In this document: positions 1 to 8,337 of the stretch, piece by piece
Numbering within the stretch: the stretch's first letter is position 1
Layout: the number at the start of each line of letters is the position of its first letter
From: Aurantiacibacter gangjinensis
GTDB lineage: Bacteria; Pseudomonadota; Alphaproteobacteria; Sphingomonadales; Sphingomonadaceae
Direction: 5' to 3'
NCBI RefSeq assembly: GCF_001886695.1
Contig: NZ_CP018097.1
Location: forward strand, 682,001-746,000
DNA: 64,000 nt
Program-made: the position numbers and the translations under genes
The notes under the pieces: generated by a model
The model's input: the letters and a program-made list of their open reading frames with translations, nothing else
The model's database searches: none
Told to the model about the DNA's origin: nothing

Positions 1-434
1 GAAAGCTCGACCATCTGGGCGATATCTTCCATCACATCGCCATCGACCGCGCCGTTCAGACGGTTGGCTGCCTCGATGGTCTGCTCTTCCTGCCGCTCGG
101 TGAGTTCTGCCTGCATTTCGGCAAAGACGATGCGGTTCGCCTGCATGCTAAGCAGCGCCGCTGGCAGGGCAAAGATCAGCGCGGCGGCGATCTTGCCCCA
201 GAGCGGCTGCGTATCGAACGGCCGCAACGCCAGCCACAGGCCGAGCGTGATGACGACGCCGAGACAGCTTGCGATTACGCGGCGCTCGAACAACTCCCAC
301 GCCATATCCATGTCGAGCAGGTATGCCCGCAGCGTCATCAGCACGAGATACGTCGCCCACAGGCCGATGGCCGAGAGCAGCACCGTCTTGAACGGCACGC
401 GCGCGGGCGCCTCGGTAATTTGGGGCTTGTCCAT
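1..434 (-). CDS. Membrane protein, N-terminal part of a probable sensor histidine kinase (cut by window edge)
   Basis: An open frame starts at the ATG at 434 and runs off the left edge without a stop, giving 144 residues. Three hydrophobic segments are visible at about residues 13-35, 47-69 and 76-98, followed by a charged, probably cytoplasmic stretch rich in Glu and Gln. The layout (three helices, then a linker) resembles the N-terminus of the LytS-like sensor kinases of Sphingomonadales, but the kinase core lies outside the window, so the function is inferred. It could be another small polytopic membrane protein. It follows the fumarase gene on the same strand after about 90 bp. Confidence 0.5.
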   Translation of the reverse strand, partial: MDKPQITEAPARVPFKTVLLSAIGLWATYLVLMTLRAYLLDMDMAWELFERRVIASCLGVVITLGLWLALRPFDTQPLWGKIAAALIFALPAALLSMQANRIVFAEMQAELTERQEEQTIEAANRLNGAVDGDVMEDIAQMVEL

Positions 435-523
435 CACCGCCGTTTAGCGATGCGGAGTGCGCCAAGGCCAGAGCGCAAGGCGGTTTCTGTCGAAACCTCT
501 ATGCCGCTGGTCGATGATCGCCG

Positions 524-2050
524 TCATTTTGCCCCCAGCAGACCTTCCTCGCGGATTTTCTCGCGCCAGTGCAGCGGGGCGAGCGTGTGGACGTTGTTGC
601 CATCGGAATCGACCGCCACCGTCACCGGCATGTCTTTGACGGTAAACTCGTAGATCGCTTCCATCCCGAGGTCTTCGAATGCGATGATTTTGCTGCCCTT
701 GATCGCGCGGCTGACCAGATAGGCCGCCCCGCCCGTCGCCATGAGGTATGCGACCTTGAACCGGCTTATGACTTCTACCGCATCATGCCCCCGCTCCGCC
801 TTGCCGATCATGGCGAGCAGGCCGAGATCCAGCATCATTTCGGTGAACACGTCCATCCGCGTGGCGGTGGTGGGGCCTGCCGGGCCGACGACTTCGCCCA
901 TCACCGGATCGACCGGGCCGACATAGTAGATGGCGCGCCCCTTGAAGCTGCAGGGCAGCTCTTCGCCGCGGTCCAGCATGTCCTTGATGCGCTTGTGTGC
1001 CGCGTCGCGCCCGGTCAGCATCGCGCCGCTCAGCAGCAGGCGGTCGCCATGCTTCCAGCTGGCCACTTCCTCGGGCGTGAGATTGTCGAGATCGACGCGC
1101 TTCGCCTCCGCATCGGGCTCCCACTGCACATCGGGCCAAGCGTCCAGATCGGGCTGCGGAATATAGGCAGGCCCGCTACCGTCCAGCGTCACATGCGCAT
1201 GGCGCGTGGCGGCGCAATTCGGGATCATGGCGACAGGCTTGCCCGCGGCATGGCACGGCCAGTCAAGGATTTTCACATCGAGCACGGTGGAAAGCCCGCC
1301 CAGCCCCTGTGCGCCGACGCCCGTGGCGTTCACCGCATCGAAAATGTCGATCCGCAGCTGCTCGATATCGCTCTGCGCCCCGCGTGCCTTCAGCTGGCCC
1401 ATGTCGATCGGGTCCATCAGCGATTGCTTGGCGAGCTTCATACAATGCTCTGCCGTGCCGCCGATACCGATGCCCAGCATTCCGGGCGGGCACCAGCCCG
1501 CGCCCATGCTGGGAATTTGCTCCAGCACCCAGTCGACGATATTGTCGCTGGGGTTCATCATCTTGAACTTGGACTTGTTCTCGCTGCCCCCACCTTTGGC
1601 CGCTACATCGACGCCGACCGTGTTGCCGGGCACCATGTCCACGCTCAGCACGCAGGGCGTGTTGTCGCGCGTGTTGCGGCGGGTGAAGGCCGGGTCTGCC
1701 AGGATGGAGGCGCGCAGCTTGTTGTCGGCGTGGTTATAGGCGCGGCGCACGCCTTCATCGACCACATCCTGCAAACTGCGCTGCGAATCCAGACGGCAGT
1801 TCTGGCCCCATTTCAGGAAGACATTGACGATGCCCGTATCCTGACAGATCGGGCGATGCCCTTCGGCGCACATCCGGCTGTTGGTAAGGATCTGCGCGAT
1901 CGCATCCTTGGCGGCCGGGCCCTGCTCCGCCTTGTAGGCTTCCCCCAGCGCCTGGATGTAATCCATCGGGTGGTAGTAGGAGATATATTGCAGCGCATCC
2001 GCAATCGTCTCGATCAGGTCGTCTTCGCGGATGGTGATCATGTCGCTCAT
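524..2050 (-). CDS. fumA: Class I fumarate hydratase (iron-sulfur dependent)
   Basis: Interconverts fumarate and L-malate in the TCA cycle; a cytoplasmic 4Fe-4S enzyme. The 508-residue product has the full class I length with N-terminal alpha and C-terminal beta domains fused. Visible family motifs are CQDTGIVNVF, GGSENKSKFKMMNP and CPPGMLGIGIGG, the last carrying a probable cluster cysteine, and a C-terminal MPVTVAVDSDGNNVH segment. The ATG at 2050 is preferred over the in-frame ATG at 2095 because a GGAG sits about 10 bases upstream and the family normally starts close to this point. It is divergent from the Pcm-like gene at 2178. Confidence 0.95.
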   Translation of the reverse strand: MSDMITIREDDLIETIADALQYISYYHPMDYIQALGEAYKAEQGPAAKDAIAQILTNSRMCAEGHRPICQDTGIVNVFLKWGQNCRLDSQRSLQDVVDEGVRRAYNHADNKLRASILADPAFTRRNTRDNTPCVLSVDMVPGNTVGVDVAAKGGGSENKSKFKMMNPSDNIVDWVLEQIPSMGAGWCPPGMLGIGIGGTAEHCMKLAKQSLMDPIDMGQLKARGAQSDIEQLRIDIFDAVNATGVGAQGLGGLSTVLDVKILDWPCHAAGKPVAMIPNCAATRHAHVTLDGSGPAYIPQPDLDAWPDVQWEPDAEAKRVDLDNLTPEEVASWKHGDRLLLSGAMLTGRDAAHKRIKDMLDRGEELPCSFKGRAIYYVGPVDPVMGEVVGPAGPTTATRMDVFTEMMLDLGLLAMIGKAERGHDAVEVISRFKVAYLMATGGAAYLVSRAIKGSKIIAFEDLGMEAIYEFTVKDMPVTVAVDSDGNNVHTLAPLHWREKIREEGLLGAK

Positions 2051-2177
2051 CGAATTTGCACTCCGGTTGGTCGGGATGCCCATAGTCTTGGACAATGCGA
2101 TGGGTCAAAGCCCTTGGCGTGACGCATTGCGCGGCTTAAGGACGCCGCACATCTGAAACGCCATAGAGATTGCCGCC

Positions 2178-2798
2178 GTGACCACTGCCCAACCCCTCGA
2201 GGCCGCCGAAGCCGCCAACACCGCGCCAAACGCTGCGCGCCGCGCCATGATCGACAGCCAGCTGCGCACCAGCGGCGTCAACACGCCTTTCGTGCTGAAG
2301 CGCATGGGCGAAGTGGCGCGCGAAGATTTCGTGCCCGCTGCCAGCCGGGGCACCGCTTATATGGATCGCGCCATCCGGCTGGAGAATGGTGGCGCGCTGC
2401 CTGCACCGGTCGTCCAGGGCAAGATGCTGGAAGAGGCAAATCCCAAGGGCACGGAAAAGGCCATCGTGGTCGATGGCGGCTCCGGCTATCTTGCCGAATT
2501 GCTGCGCCCGCTGGTGGCTGAGCTTACCGTCATCTCCGCCGATGAGGCAGTGGGCAAGGGCACCAAGGGCAAGGGTGCGGACCTGCTGGTGATCGACGGT
2601 GCGGTGGAAGCCGTGCCTGCGGGCCTCGCCAAGTGGCTGGCCGACAATGCCCGCATCGTCACCGGCATTGTCGACAATGGCGTCACCCGCGTGGCCGTCG
2701 GTCGCAAGAGCGGCAAGGATGTGTCGCTGATCCCCGTTTACGACACGGGCATTCCGCGCCTTGCCCAGTTCGACGTTCCGAAGGGCTGGAGCTTCTGA
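2178..2798 (+). CDS. Degenerate protein-L-isoaspartate O-methyltransferase family protein
   Basis: 206 residues with the general plan of the Pcm family: an N-terminal helix with MIDSQLRTSGV, then DFVPAASRGTAYMDRAIRL, then a nucleotide-binding-like VVDGGSGYLAEL segment. The usual motif I of Pcm (EIGTGSGYQ type) is altered and the active-site region is replaced by an Ala/Pro-rich stretch, so SAM-dependent repair of isoaspartyl residues is doubtful. The start is GTG. The gene ends two bases before the tolC ATG, and this Pcm-like/tolC pairing suggests co-transcription and perhaps a role tied to export rather than protein repair, which is inference. Confidence 0.75.
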   Translation: MTTAQPLEAAEAANTAPNAARRAMIDSQLRTSGVNTPFVLKRMGEVAREDFVPAASRGTAYMDRAIRLENGGALPAPVVQGKMLEEANPKGTEKAIVVDGGSGYLAELLRPLVAELTVISADEAVGKGTKGKGADLLVIDGAVEAVPAGLAKWLADNARIVTGIVDNGVTRVAVGRKSGKDVSLIPVYDTGIPRLAQFDVPKGWSF

Positions 2799-2800
2799 CC

Positions 2801-4258
2801 ATGGCTGCCCGCGCTGTCCTCCCGGCTTTGCTGGCCAGCGCGTGCCTGCTCTCCACCCCTGCCAGCGCCGACACGCTGAAAGAGGCGCTGACGCGCGCTT
2901 ATCAAGACAATCCCTCGCTGGAAGCAGCGCGGGCGCAACAGCGCGCCTTGGACGAGACCGTACCCATCCAGCGGTCCTTCGGACTGCCTTCGGTTGATCT
3001 CAGCGTCACCCATGTCGAACTGCTGCAGCAGAGCACGCCGGCGATCGTATCGCCCTCGCGGCGGCTGAGCGGGTCGGCCAATCTCGGCGTGCCGATCTAT
3101 CAGGGCGGCGCCGTGCGCAACGGCATCCGCGCAGCCGAAGAGCGAGTGGAAGCGGGACGAGCCGATCTGCGCGGCACCGAAAGCGCGCTCTTTTCCGCCG
3201 TGGTCGCCGCCTATATGGATGTGATCCTGAACGAGGCGCTGGTCGGCCTGGCGGCCAATAACATCGAAGTCCTCGGGACCAATCTCGAAGCGACGAGCGA
3301 CCGGTTCCAGATCGGCGATCTGACCCGCACCGATGTCGCGCAGTCGCAAAGCCGTCTCGCCATTGCAGAGGGCGACCTCTTTTCCGCCCGGGCGAACCTG
3401 ATCGCGGCGCGCGAGAATTACGTCGCGCTGGTCGGTGTCCCGCCGGACGACCTGCAACCGCCGCCGCCGCTACCGGCGCTGCCCGCTTCACCGGACGAAG
3501 CGGTGGATGTTGCGCTGGCCAACAATCCGGACCTGATCGCCGCTATCGAACGCGCGCAGGCGGCAGGCTACGACATCGAAGTGGCGGGCGCGGGCCGCCT
3601 TCCAACGCTCAGCGTTTTCACCCGCTCCGACTACACCAATTTCCTCGGCACACTGACGCCCGAGAACAATGTCGGCACCGATATCACCGCAGGTGTTACG
3701 CTGAGCGTCCCAATCTTTCAGGGAGGCCGCGTTGCCGCGCAGCAGCGCCAGGCCGGCGCGCAGGCCCGCGCTGCGCTTGAACAGGCCATCGCCGTCGAGC
3801 GCGATGTCATTGCCAGCGTGCGCGCCGCCTATTCCAGCTGGCGTGCCTCCCGCGCGATCATTGAATCGAGCCAGCTTGCGGTCGAAGCCGCCGCGCTCAG
3901 CCTTGAAGGCGTGCGGGCAGAAAACACCGTTGGCAATCGCACCGTGCTCGACATTCTCGATGCCCAGCAGGAATTGCTGCGCGCACAGGTGCAATTGGTG
4001 ACGGCCCGCCGCAATGCCTATGTCGCGGGCTTCAACCTGCTGGCCGAAATGGGCCGCGCCGAAGCGCGTGATCTGGGCCTTGGCGATGACGGCGTGCTCT
4101 ACGATCCGGTCGCCAATTACGACCGTGTGCGCGGCATCATCTGGGATTGGCAGCGCGATCCGCTGCCCGTCGCCACCAGTTCCAGCACCGTTGACATCCC
4201 AGCAGCCGATGGCGAGATTGGCCCGAGCGATTCACTTTCGGAATTTGGGGACGACTAA
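2801..4258 (+). CDS. tolC: TolC family outer membrane efflux protein
   Basis: 485-residue outer-membrane channel that joins inner-membrane type I secretion or RND pumps to the exterior. There is a signal peptide (residues 1-26, ending PASA), two homologous outer-membrane efflux repeats (about 30-230 and 245-430), and the typical GVPIYQGG and LSVPIFQGGRV beta-barrel entry motifs at equivalent places in each repeat. A frame opening at 2633 exists, but the ATG at 2801 directly precedes the signal peptide. No pump genes lie beside it, so it may serve several transporters. The stop is immediately followed by the next GTG start, implying translational coupling. Confidence 0.93.
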   Translation: MAARAVLPALLASACLLSTPASADTLKEALTRAYQDNPSLEAARAQQRALDETVPIQRSFGLPSVDLSVTHVELLQQSTPAIVSPSRRLSGSANLGVPIYQGGAVRNGIRAAEERVEAGRADLRGTESALFSAVVAAYMDVILNEALVGLAANNIEVLGTNLEATSDRFQIGDLTRTDVAQSQSRLAIAEGDLFSARANLIAARENYVALVGVPPDDLQPPPPLPALPASPDEAVDVALANNPDLIAAIERAQAAGYDIEVAGAGRLPTLSVFTRSDYTNFLGTLTPENNVGTDITAGVTLSVPIFQGGRVAAQQRQAGAQARAALEQAIAVERDVIASVRAAYSSWRASRAIIESSQLAVEAAALSLEGVRAENTVGNRTVLDILDAQQELLRAQVQLVTARRNAYVAGFNLLAEMGRAEARDLGLGDDGVLYDPVANYDRVRGIIWDWQRDPLPVATSSSTVDIPAADGEIGPSDSLSEFGDD

Positions 4259-4747
4259 GTGCGACAGGAAGGCGAACCGTCGGTCGACGAGATCCTCGAT
4301 TCGATCAAGCGCGTGATGGAGCGGGACCGCGCCGCTGCGCAGGCGACCAAATCACGTTCCGCCGATGAAAGCGCAGAAAATCTGCCAGAGCCTGCTGACG
4401 AGGAAGAAGCCGAGGATATTCTCGATCTCGGCGTGATCGGTTCCGCCGTGTCGGAGGATGCGCCAGCAGATCCGCTCATCACCCAATCGAGCGAAGTGCC
4501 CGAGGATGACGGACTGACGACGGACCGCGCTGCCGATGCCATGCGCCAGTCGCTGGCCGCGCTCGCCATGCTGTCCGAACCGCCTGCCAAGCCGCAGATC
4601 GTGCGGCAGGGAGAAACTTCGCTGGAAGGGCTGGCGCGCGAAATGATGCGCCCGATGCTGGCGCAATGGCTCGATGCCAACCTCCCCGATATCGTGGAGC
4701 GGCTGGTCAAGGCCGAGATCGCCCGCATCGCAGGCAAGAAAAACTGA
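4259..4747 (+). CDS. DUF2497 / PopZ-like polar organizing protein
   Basis: 162 residues: a short N-terminal amphipathic helix ([18 protein letters not shown]), an acidic, Pro- and Ser-containing low-complexity middle (about 30-110), and a conserved C-terminal block with [19 protein letters not shown]. This three-part design is that of Caulobacter PopZ, which forms a pole-localised matrix that binds ParB at the origin. In this window ParB, its parS sites and the likely origin lie 10-20 kb away, so the role fits, though identity beyond the DUF2497 tail is inferred. GTG start directly after the tolC stop. Confidence 0.8.
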   Translation: MRQEGEPSVDEILDSIKRVMERDRAAAQATKSRSADESAENLPEPADEEEAEDILDLGVIGSAVSEDAPADPLITQSSEVPEDDGLTTDRAADAMRQSLAALAMLSEPPAKPQIVRQGETSLEGLAREMMRPMLAQWLDANLPDIVERLVKAEIARIAGKKN

Positions 4748-5115
4748 CCAGACCTGCCGACATCGCGAAAGCCAGCCGCGCGCTGGAAAAGCTGGGCGGC
4801 GAAAACACGCAGCGCCACATCTTCATCTGTGCCCTGTCGGAAAAGCAGAAATGCTGCCGCAAGGAGGAAGGCGAGCGCGCGTGGAAATACCTCAAGCGGC
4901 GGCTGAAGGAGCTGCGCCTCGTTTGCGGAGGCGGGGTGCAGCGCACCAAGGCCGATTGCCTGCAATTATGCGCCGCCGGGCCTGTGGCGGTCGTGTGGCC
5001 GGACAATGTCTGGTATCATTCTTGTAATGAGCAGGTGCTGGAGCGGATCATCCAGGAACACCTGATCGGCGGCGTGCCGGTGGAAGACTTCCGCCTTCAA
5101 TCCTCGCCCGATTGA
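4744..5115 (+). CDS. (2Fe-2S) thioredoxin-like ferredoxin domain protein with ambiguous start
   Basis: The conserved part reads [14 protein letters not shown], then [20 protein letters not shown] and [18 protein letters not shown], the cysteine spacing of the thioredoxin-fold 2Fe-2S ferredoxins (NuoE-like). No ATG, GTG or TTG lies in frame at the beginning of this region. The choices are a CTG at 4744, overlapping the upstream stop by four bases, giving 123 residues, or the ATG at 4666, giving 149 residues with 26 residues that merely read through the DUF2497 gene. The CTG coordinate is listed. The gene converges with and overlaps the next, opposite-strand gene by 19 bp. Confidence 0.75.
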   Translation: MTRPADIAKASRALEKLGGENTQRHIFICALSEKQKCCRKEEGERAWKYLKRRLKELRLVCGGGVQRTKADCLQLCAAGPVAVVWPDNVWYHSCNEQVLERIIQEHLIGGVPVEDFRLQSSPD

Positions 5116-5444
5116 TCGCGCCAGCCGATGCGGCGGCGATCATGCACCGGCTTTTTCGGATCGAGATCGTCCAGCGAATTGTCGACCGAAGCGTCATGCC
5201 CGGTGCCGGCAGACAGGAAAACCAGACCCATCAGCGCGCTCATCAGCAGCATGGAAAAGCCCAGCCCCAGCGCCGTCGCGATGAAGAAATGGGCCGAAAC
5301 CTCCTCGGCCTGCTTGTAGATGATGGCCATGGCAATGATGACCACGCCCAACGTGATCCCCATCATGAAGCGCATCAACCGGCGAAACCGCGCCCATGCG
5401 AAGGCAGCGTTTTCCGGATCGTCGAGAGGGGATTTGCGAGCCAT
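5097..5444 (-). CDS. Small membrane protein of unknown function
   Basis: 115 residues with two clear transmembrane helices (about 25-45 and 55-78) and a charged C-terminal tail ending in [12 protein letters not shown] and beyond. The start at 5444 is favoured over the ORF opening at 5468 because the family-like sequence [15 protein letters not shown] begins there. It ends inside the last 19 bases of the opposite 2Fe-2S gene. I recognise no named family; proteins of this kind are common hypothetical genes of sphingomonads. Confidence 0.7.
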   Translation of the reverse strand: MARKSPLDDPENAAFAWARFRRLMRFMMGITLGVVIIAMAIIYKQAEEVSAHFFIATALGLGFSMLLMSALMGLVFLSAGTGHDASVDNSLDDLDPKKPVHDRRRIGWRDQSGED

Positions 5445-5564
5445 GGCAAGGCCATGCCGAAGGCGCACGCGCTATGCAAGGCGGGCCAAGGTCCGCCCAG
5501 ACTTGGCGAAATGGGCAGTCTCATGGCATGATCAGCGCGCAGCAGGGCCACAGGAGGAGCAGCC

Positions 5565-5993
5565 ATGTCCATTCGTCGTATCGTCGAAAGTGCCGATCAC
5601 GAGGTGGTGACATGCGCGCCATCGGACAGCGTGCAAACCGCGGCTGGCCTGCTCGCCGACAAGCGCATCGGTGCCCTGCCGGTCCTCGATAACGGTGCGA
5701 TTGCAGGCATCTTCTCCGAACGCGACCTTCTCTATTGCGTCGCCAAGGAAGGCGCGGATGTGCTGACGCGGGCTGTGGGCGAAGTGATGACCTCGCCTGC
5801 CATCACGATCGAAGCCGATGCCGACGCGCTGAAGGCGCTCTCGCTCATGACCCGCCGCCGTATCCGCCACCTCCCCGTCGTCGAGAACGGCAAGATGGCA
5901 GGCTTCGTTTCCATCGGCGATCTCGTGAAATACCGCATGGAAATGATCGAAGCGGAAGCGCAGCAGATGCGTGACTACATCACGACTGCTTGA
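5565..5993 (+). CDS. CBS domain pair protein
   Basis: 142 residues made of two CBS motifs: the first about residues 8-60 (GALPVLDNGAIAGIFSERDL) and the second about 73-128 (RHLPVVENGKMAGFVSIGDL). Tandem CBS domains bind adenosyl ligands such as AMP, ATP or SAM and act as energy or redox sensors; no catalytic domain is attached here. The ATG has a strong AGGAGG-like ribosome binding site. It is a stand-alone gene 31 bp before erpA. Confidence 0.9.
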   Translation: MSIRRIVESADHEVVTCAPSDSVQTAAGLLADKRIGALPVLDNGAIAGIFSERDLLYCVAKEGADVLTRAVGEVMTSPAITIEADADALKALSLMTRRRIRHLPVVENGKMAGFVSIGDLVKYRMEMIEAEAQQMRDYITTA

Positions 5994-6024
5994 GCCTGCG
6001 GGTGATGCCTCCTACATCGCATCC

Positions 6025-6354
6025 ATGACCAGCTCTCTTACCCTCACCGAAGCGGCAGCGACGCGCGTCGGGCTTATCGCCCGGAAACAGGGCAAGCCTG
6101 CCGTCCTGCGCCTGTCCGTGGAGGGCGGGGGATGCTCCGGCTTCCAGTACAAGTTCGATCTCGACGAAGGGCCCGAGGGCGAGGACAGCGTGAGCGAAAC
6201 AGATGGCGTGCGGCTGGTGGTCGATCCCGTCAGCCTCGAACTGGTGGCGGGCAGCGTGGTCGATTACGTCGAATCGCTGGGCGGCGCGGCCTTTCGCGTG
6301 ACCAATCCCAACGCGGCCGCCGGATGCGGCTGCGGCTCCAGCTTCGGCATCTGA
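6025..6354 (+). CDS. erpA: Iron-sulfur cluster insertion protein, HesB/IscA family
   Basis: 109-residue A-type carrier that delivers iron-sulfur clusters to apoproteins. The three cluster cysteines are present: one in SVEGGGCSGFQYKF and two in the C-terminal GCGCGSSFGI. The CGCGSSF ending is the form typical of ErpA, hence the symbol, although other A-type carriers are similar. The ATG at 6025 is chosen over an upstream in-frame start at 5971 because the family begins with the SLTLTEAAATRV segment. It lies just upstream of xth. Confidence 0.9.
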   Translation: MTSSLTLTEAAATRVGLIARKQGKPAVLRLSVEGGGCSGFQYKFDLDEGPEGEDSVSETDGVRLVVDPVSLELVAGSVVDYVESLGGAAFRVTNPNAAAGCGCGSSFGI

Positions 6355-6362
6355 GCGCGCGG

Positions 6363-7148
6363 GTGCGGATCGCCACATTCAACATCAATGGCATCAAGGC
6401 GCGCCTGCCGCGCCTGAAGGAATGGCTGGAAGAAACGCGCCCTGCCGTCGCCTGCCTGCAGGAAATCAAGAGCCCGGACGAGAACTTCCCGGCCTCGGAA
6501 TTCGAGGATATCGGCTATCACGCCATCTGGCACGGCCAGAAGAGCTTCAACGGTGTCGCCATCCTCGCCGATGGCGAAAAGCCGGTGGAATCAAAGCGCG
6601 GCCTAGGCATAGACGGCCCGAAGGACGATGAGGGCGAGCAGGCGCGCTATCTCGAAGCCGATGTGAACGGCGTGCGCATCTGCAATCTGTACCTGCCTAA
6701 CGGCAACCCGCAGCCGGGGCCGAAATTCGACTACAAGCTGGAATGGATGAAGCTGCTGCGCGAGCGCATGCAGCACCTGCTGACGCGCGAGGAGCCGACC
6801 GTCGTGCTCGGCGATTTCAACGTCATTCCCGAAGACAAGGATGTCTGGTCCGTGCGCGCCATGGCGAATGACGCGCTGATGCAGCCCGAATCGCGCGATG
6901 CGTATTTCCGCCTGCTGCACGATGGCTGGACCGATGCGATCGACACGCTCAACCCGCGCGGCGGCGTGTGGACCTATTGGGACTACCAGGCGGGCGCCTG
7001 GCAGCGCGACCATGGCTTTCGCATCGACCATATCCTGCTCTCACCGCACGCTGCCGATCGCATGACAGCGACGGGTGTCGACAAGGCGTATCGCGGACGG
7101 GAAAAGAGCAGCGATCACACGCCTGTGTGGGTCGAGTTGAAGGACTGA
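6363..7148 (+). CDS. xth: Exodeoxyribonuclease III
   Basis: 261-residue AP endonuclease and 3'-5' exonuclease of base excision repair. All endonuclease/exonuclease/phosphatase motifs are visible: RIATFNINGIKARL at the N-terminus, LQEIKSPDENFP with the metal-binding Glu, GDFNVIPEDKDVW, and the C-terminal SDHTPVWVEL with the catalytic Asp-His. The start is a GTG at 6363, eight bases after the erpA stop; the longer frame upstream only reads through erpA. Probably co-transcribed with erpA. Confidence 0.93.
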   Translation: MRIATFNINGIKARLPRLKEWLEETRPAVACLQEIKSPDENFPASEFEDIGYHAIWHGQKSFNGVAILADGEKPVESKRGLGIDGPKDDEGEQARYLEADVNGVRICNLYLPNGNPQPGPKFDYKLEWMKLLRERMQHLLTREEPTVVLGDFNVIPEDKDVWSVRAMANDALMQPESRDAYFRLLHDGWTDAIDTLNPRGGVWTYWDYQAGAWQRDHGFRIDHILLSPHAADRMTATGVDKAYRGREKSSDHTPVWVELKD

Positions 7149-7254
7149 TCGCCAGCGTCGGCGTTGGTAGGATCGATCGTTTGTCTTTCGCGCCCGCATC
7201 CGCAGGCGGGTGGGCCGCTGGCCCGTCTGCGACTCCCTCGCTAGACGCACTCCG

Positions 7255-7464
7255 CTTCGCTGCGTGCCCGCTGCGGTCGCCCGTTCAGGCTCGGTCGATC
7301 GCTGATCGCGATCGAGATATGCGCGAAATTGTCGAACTGGCAAAGGTATCGGCGCCAAAGGCGACGACAGCGCGCGAAAGCGTAGCTGACCGTGGGTCAA
7401 TTGCGCGCCGCCCGGTAGGGCGGAAGCCTAAGGGGCCGGATGGCCCCGCCGGCGCCTGAGGCTA
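7255..7464 (+). repeat. Dispersed intergenic repeat, copy 1
   Basis: The gap between xth and the SleB gene (7149-7461) contains no ordinary gene. Its right part is copied in inverse orientation at 57647-57858. The best-conserved core runs 7351-7464; over about 75 bases from 7358 only four mismatches are seen by eye, with weaker similarity extending left to about 7255. Both copies contain an ATG-started frame of similar sequence (46 residues here, 7319-7459), but three of the four core differences fall at codon positions 1 or 2, so coding is not supported. Stem-forming segments (CCGCCC/GGGCGG, and GCCT/AGGC near the end) occur. Confidence 0.8.
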
Positions 7465-8130
7465 CCTATAAAAAATATGATTATCGATCGTCGCGCGCGC
7501 GGTCATGCGGCGGGCCCAGCTGGGGCGGACATAGGTTGCATGGAAATACAGCGCGTCGTCGGCAGGGCTGTCCCACAGCTCGCGGTGCGCGATGCGGGCG
7601 ATGGCCTTGGCGCGGGTCCATGCGGCAGTGCCGCGATTCGGCGCGGGGATGCGACCGCCACGCACGAAGCTGAACTGCGAACGCTGGGTCACGACCGAAC
7701 AGTAATCGTCCGGGAAACGGCGATCTTCGGCGCGGTTGATGACGACGGTGGCAACGGCCAGCTGGCCATCGAGCGGCTCACCGCGCGATTCGAAATAGAC
7801 GGCCTGTGCCAGGCACATCATTTCGCGGCTCATCTCGCCGCTGGTATCGATGGTGGCGACCAGTTCGCGCAGCGATGCAGCGTCACTGGTATCGGCCTCT
7901 TCCTCGACCGGTTCTTCCGGCAGGTCCTGCGCCACTTCGCTGGCGACAAAGCGGACCTCGGAGGCATTCGGGATCTCTTCGGAGCCCGTAGCAATCTCGT
8001 TCTCGACCGTTTCGAGCAGCACCTGCTCCGCCTGGTCCTGGGCGACTGCTCCGCTACCGGCCATGCCGTAGGTTGCAGTGATGGTTGCAGCCAGGGCGAT
8101 GGCCCCGACACGCTTCGAAATGAGCTTCAT
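7462..8130 (-). CDS. Secreted cell wall hydrolase, SleB family
   Basis: 222 residues: signal peptide (about 1-30, ending GAVAQ), an acidic linker of about 70 residues, then the Hydrolase_2/SleB catalytic domain. Seen motifs are MCLAQAVYFESRGEPLDGQ, with the family glutamate, then VATVVINRAEDRRFPDDYCSVV and ALYFHATYVRPSWARRM. The family are lytic transglycosylase-like peptidoglycan hydrolases, in Gram-negatives used in wall remodelling. The stop codon overlaps the end of the repeat. The leader is about 200 bp. Confidence 0.88.
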   Translation of the reverse strand: MKLISKRVGAIALAATITATYGMAGSGAVAQDQAEQVLLETVENEIATGSEEIPNASEVRFVASEVAQDLPEEPVEEEADTSDAASLRELVATIDTSGEMSREMMCLAQAVYFESRGEPLDGQLAVATVVINRAEDRRFPDDYCSVVTQRSQFSFVRGGRIPAPNRGTAAWTRAKAIARIAHRELWDSPADDALYFHATYVRPSWARRMTARATIDNHIFYR

Positions 8131-8309
8131 TGTTCCCGTTGCTCACGGCGGTGAGAGACACAAAGCAGGTCTGCGGACGCGGTTTCATCTTTACCGTCTA
8201 TCCCCGCGATCCGTCCCAAACGGACCTGCCGGTCGTCCCCCCGTCTGCGCGCCAAACCTATCGCCGGAACGCGATATCGATTGACCTACGCTGTTGGAAA
8301 GATGGGCGC

Positions 8310-8337
8310 CAAATACGCAACTTTATTTCAAAGTCAA
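8310..8337 (-). promoter_or_regulatory. Possible sigma-70-type promoter for the SleB gene
   Basis: On the minus strand TTGACT (8337-8332) is followed after 16 bases by TATTTG (8315-8310). The boxes lie right behind the DUF1491 stop and about 180 bp before the SleB start. Composition here is AT-richer than its surroundings. Assigned by eye only. Confidence 0.3.

Noticed and set aside
569-2122. Long plus-strand frame of 517 codons antisense to fumA
   Set aside because: It mirrors the fumarase codons in a GC-rich gene; its translation is His/Arg-rich with no recognisable motif.
7319-7459. 46-residue protein from the repeat
   Set aside because: Open in both copies, but the differences do not favour third codon positions and there is no ribosome binding site; treated as part of the repeat.
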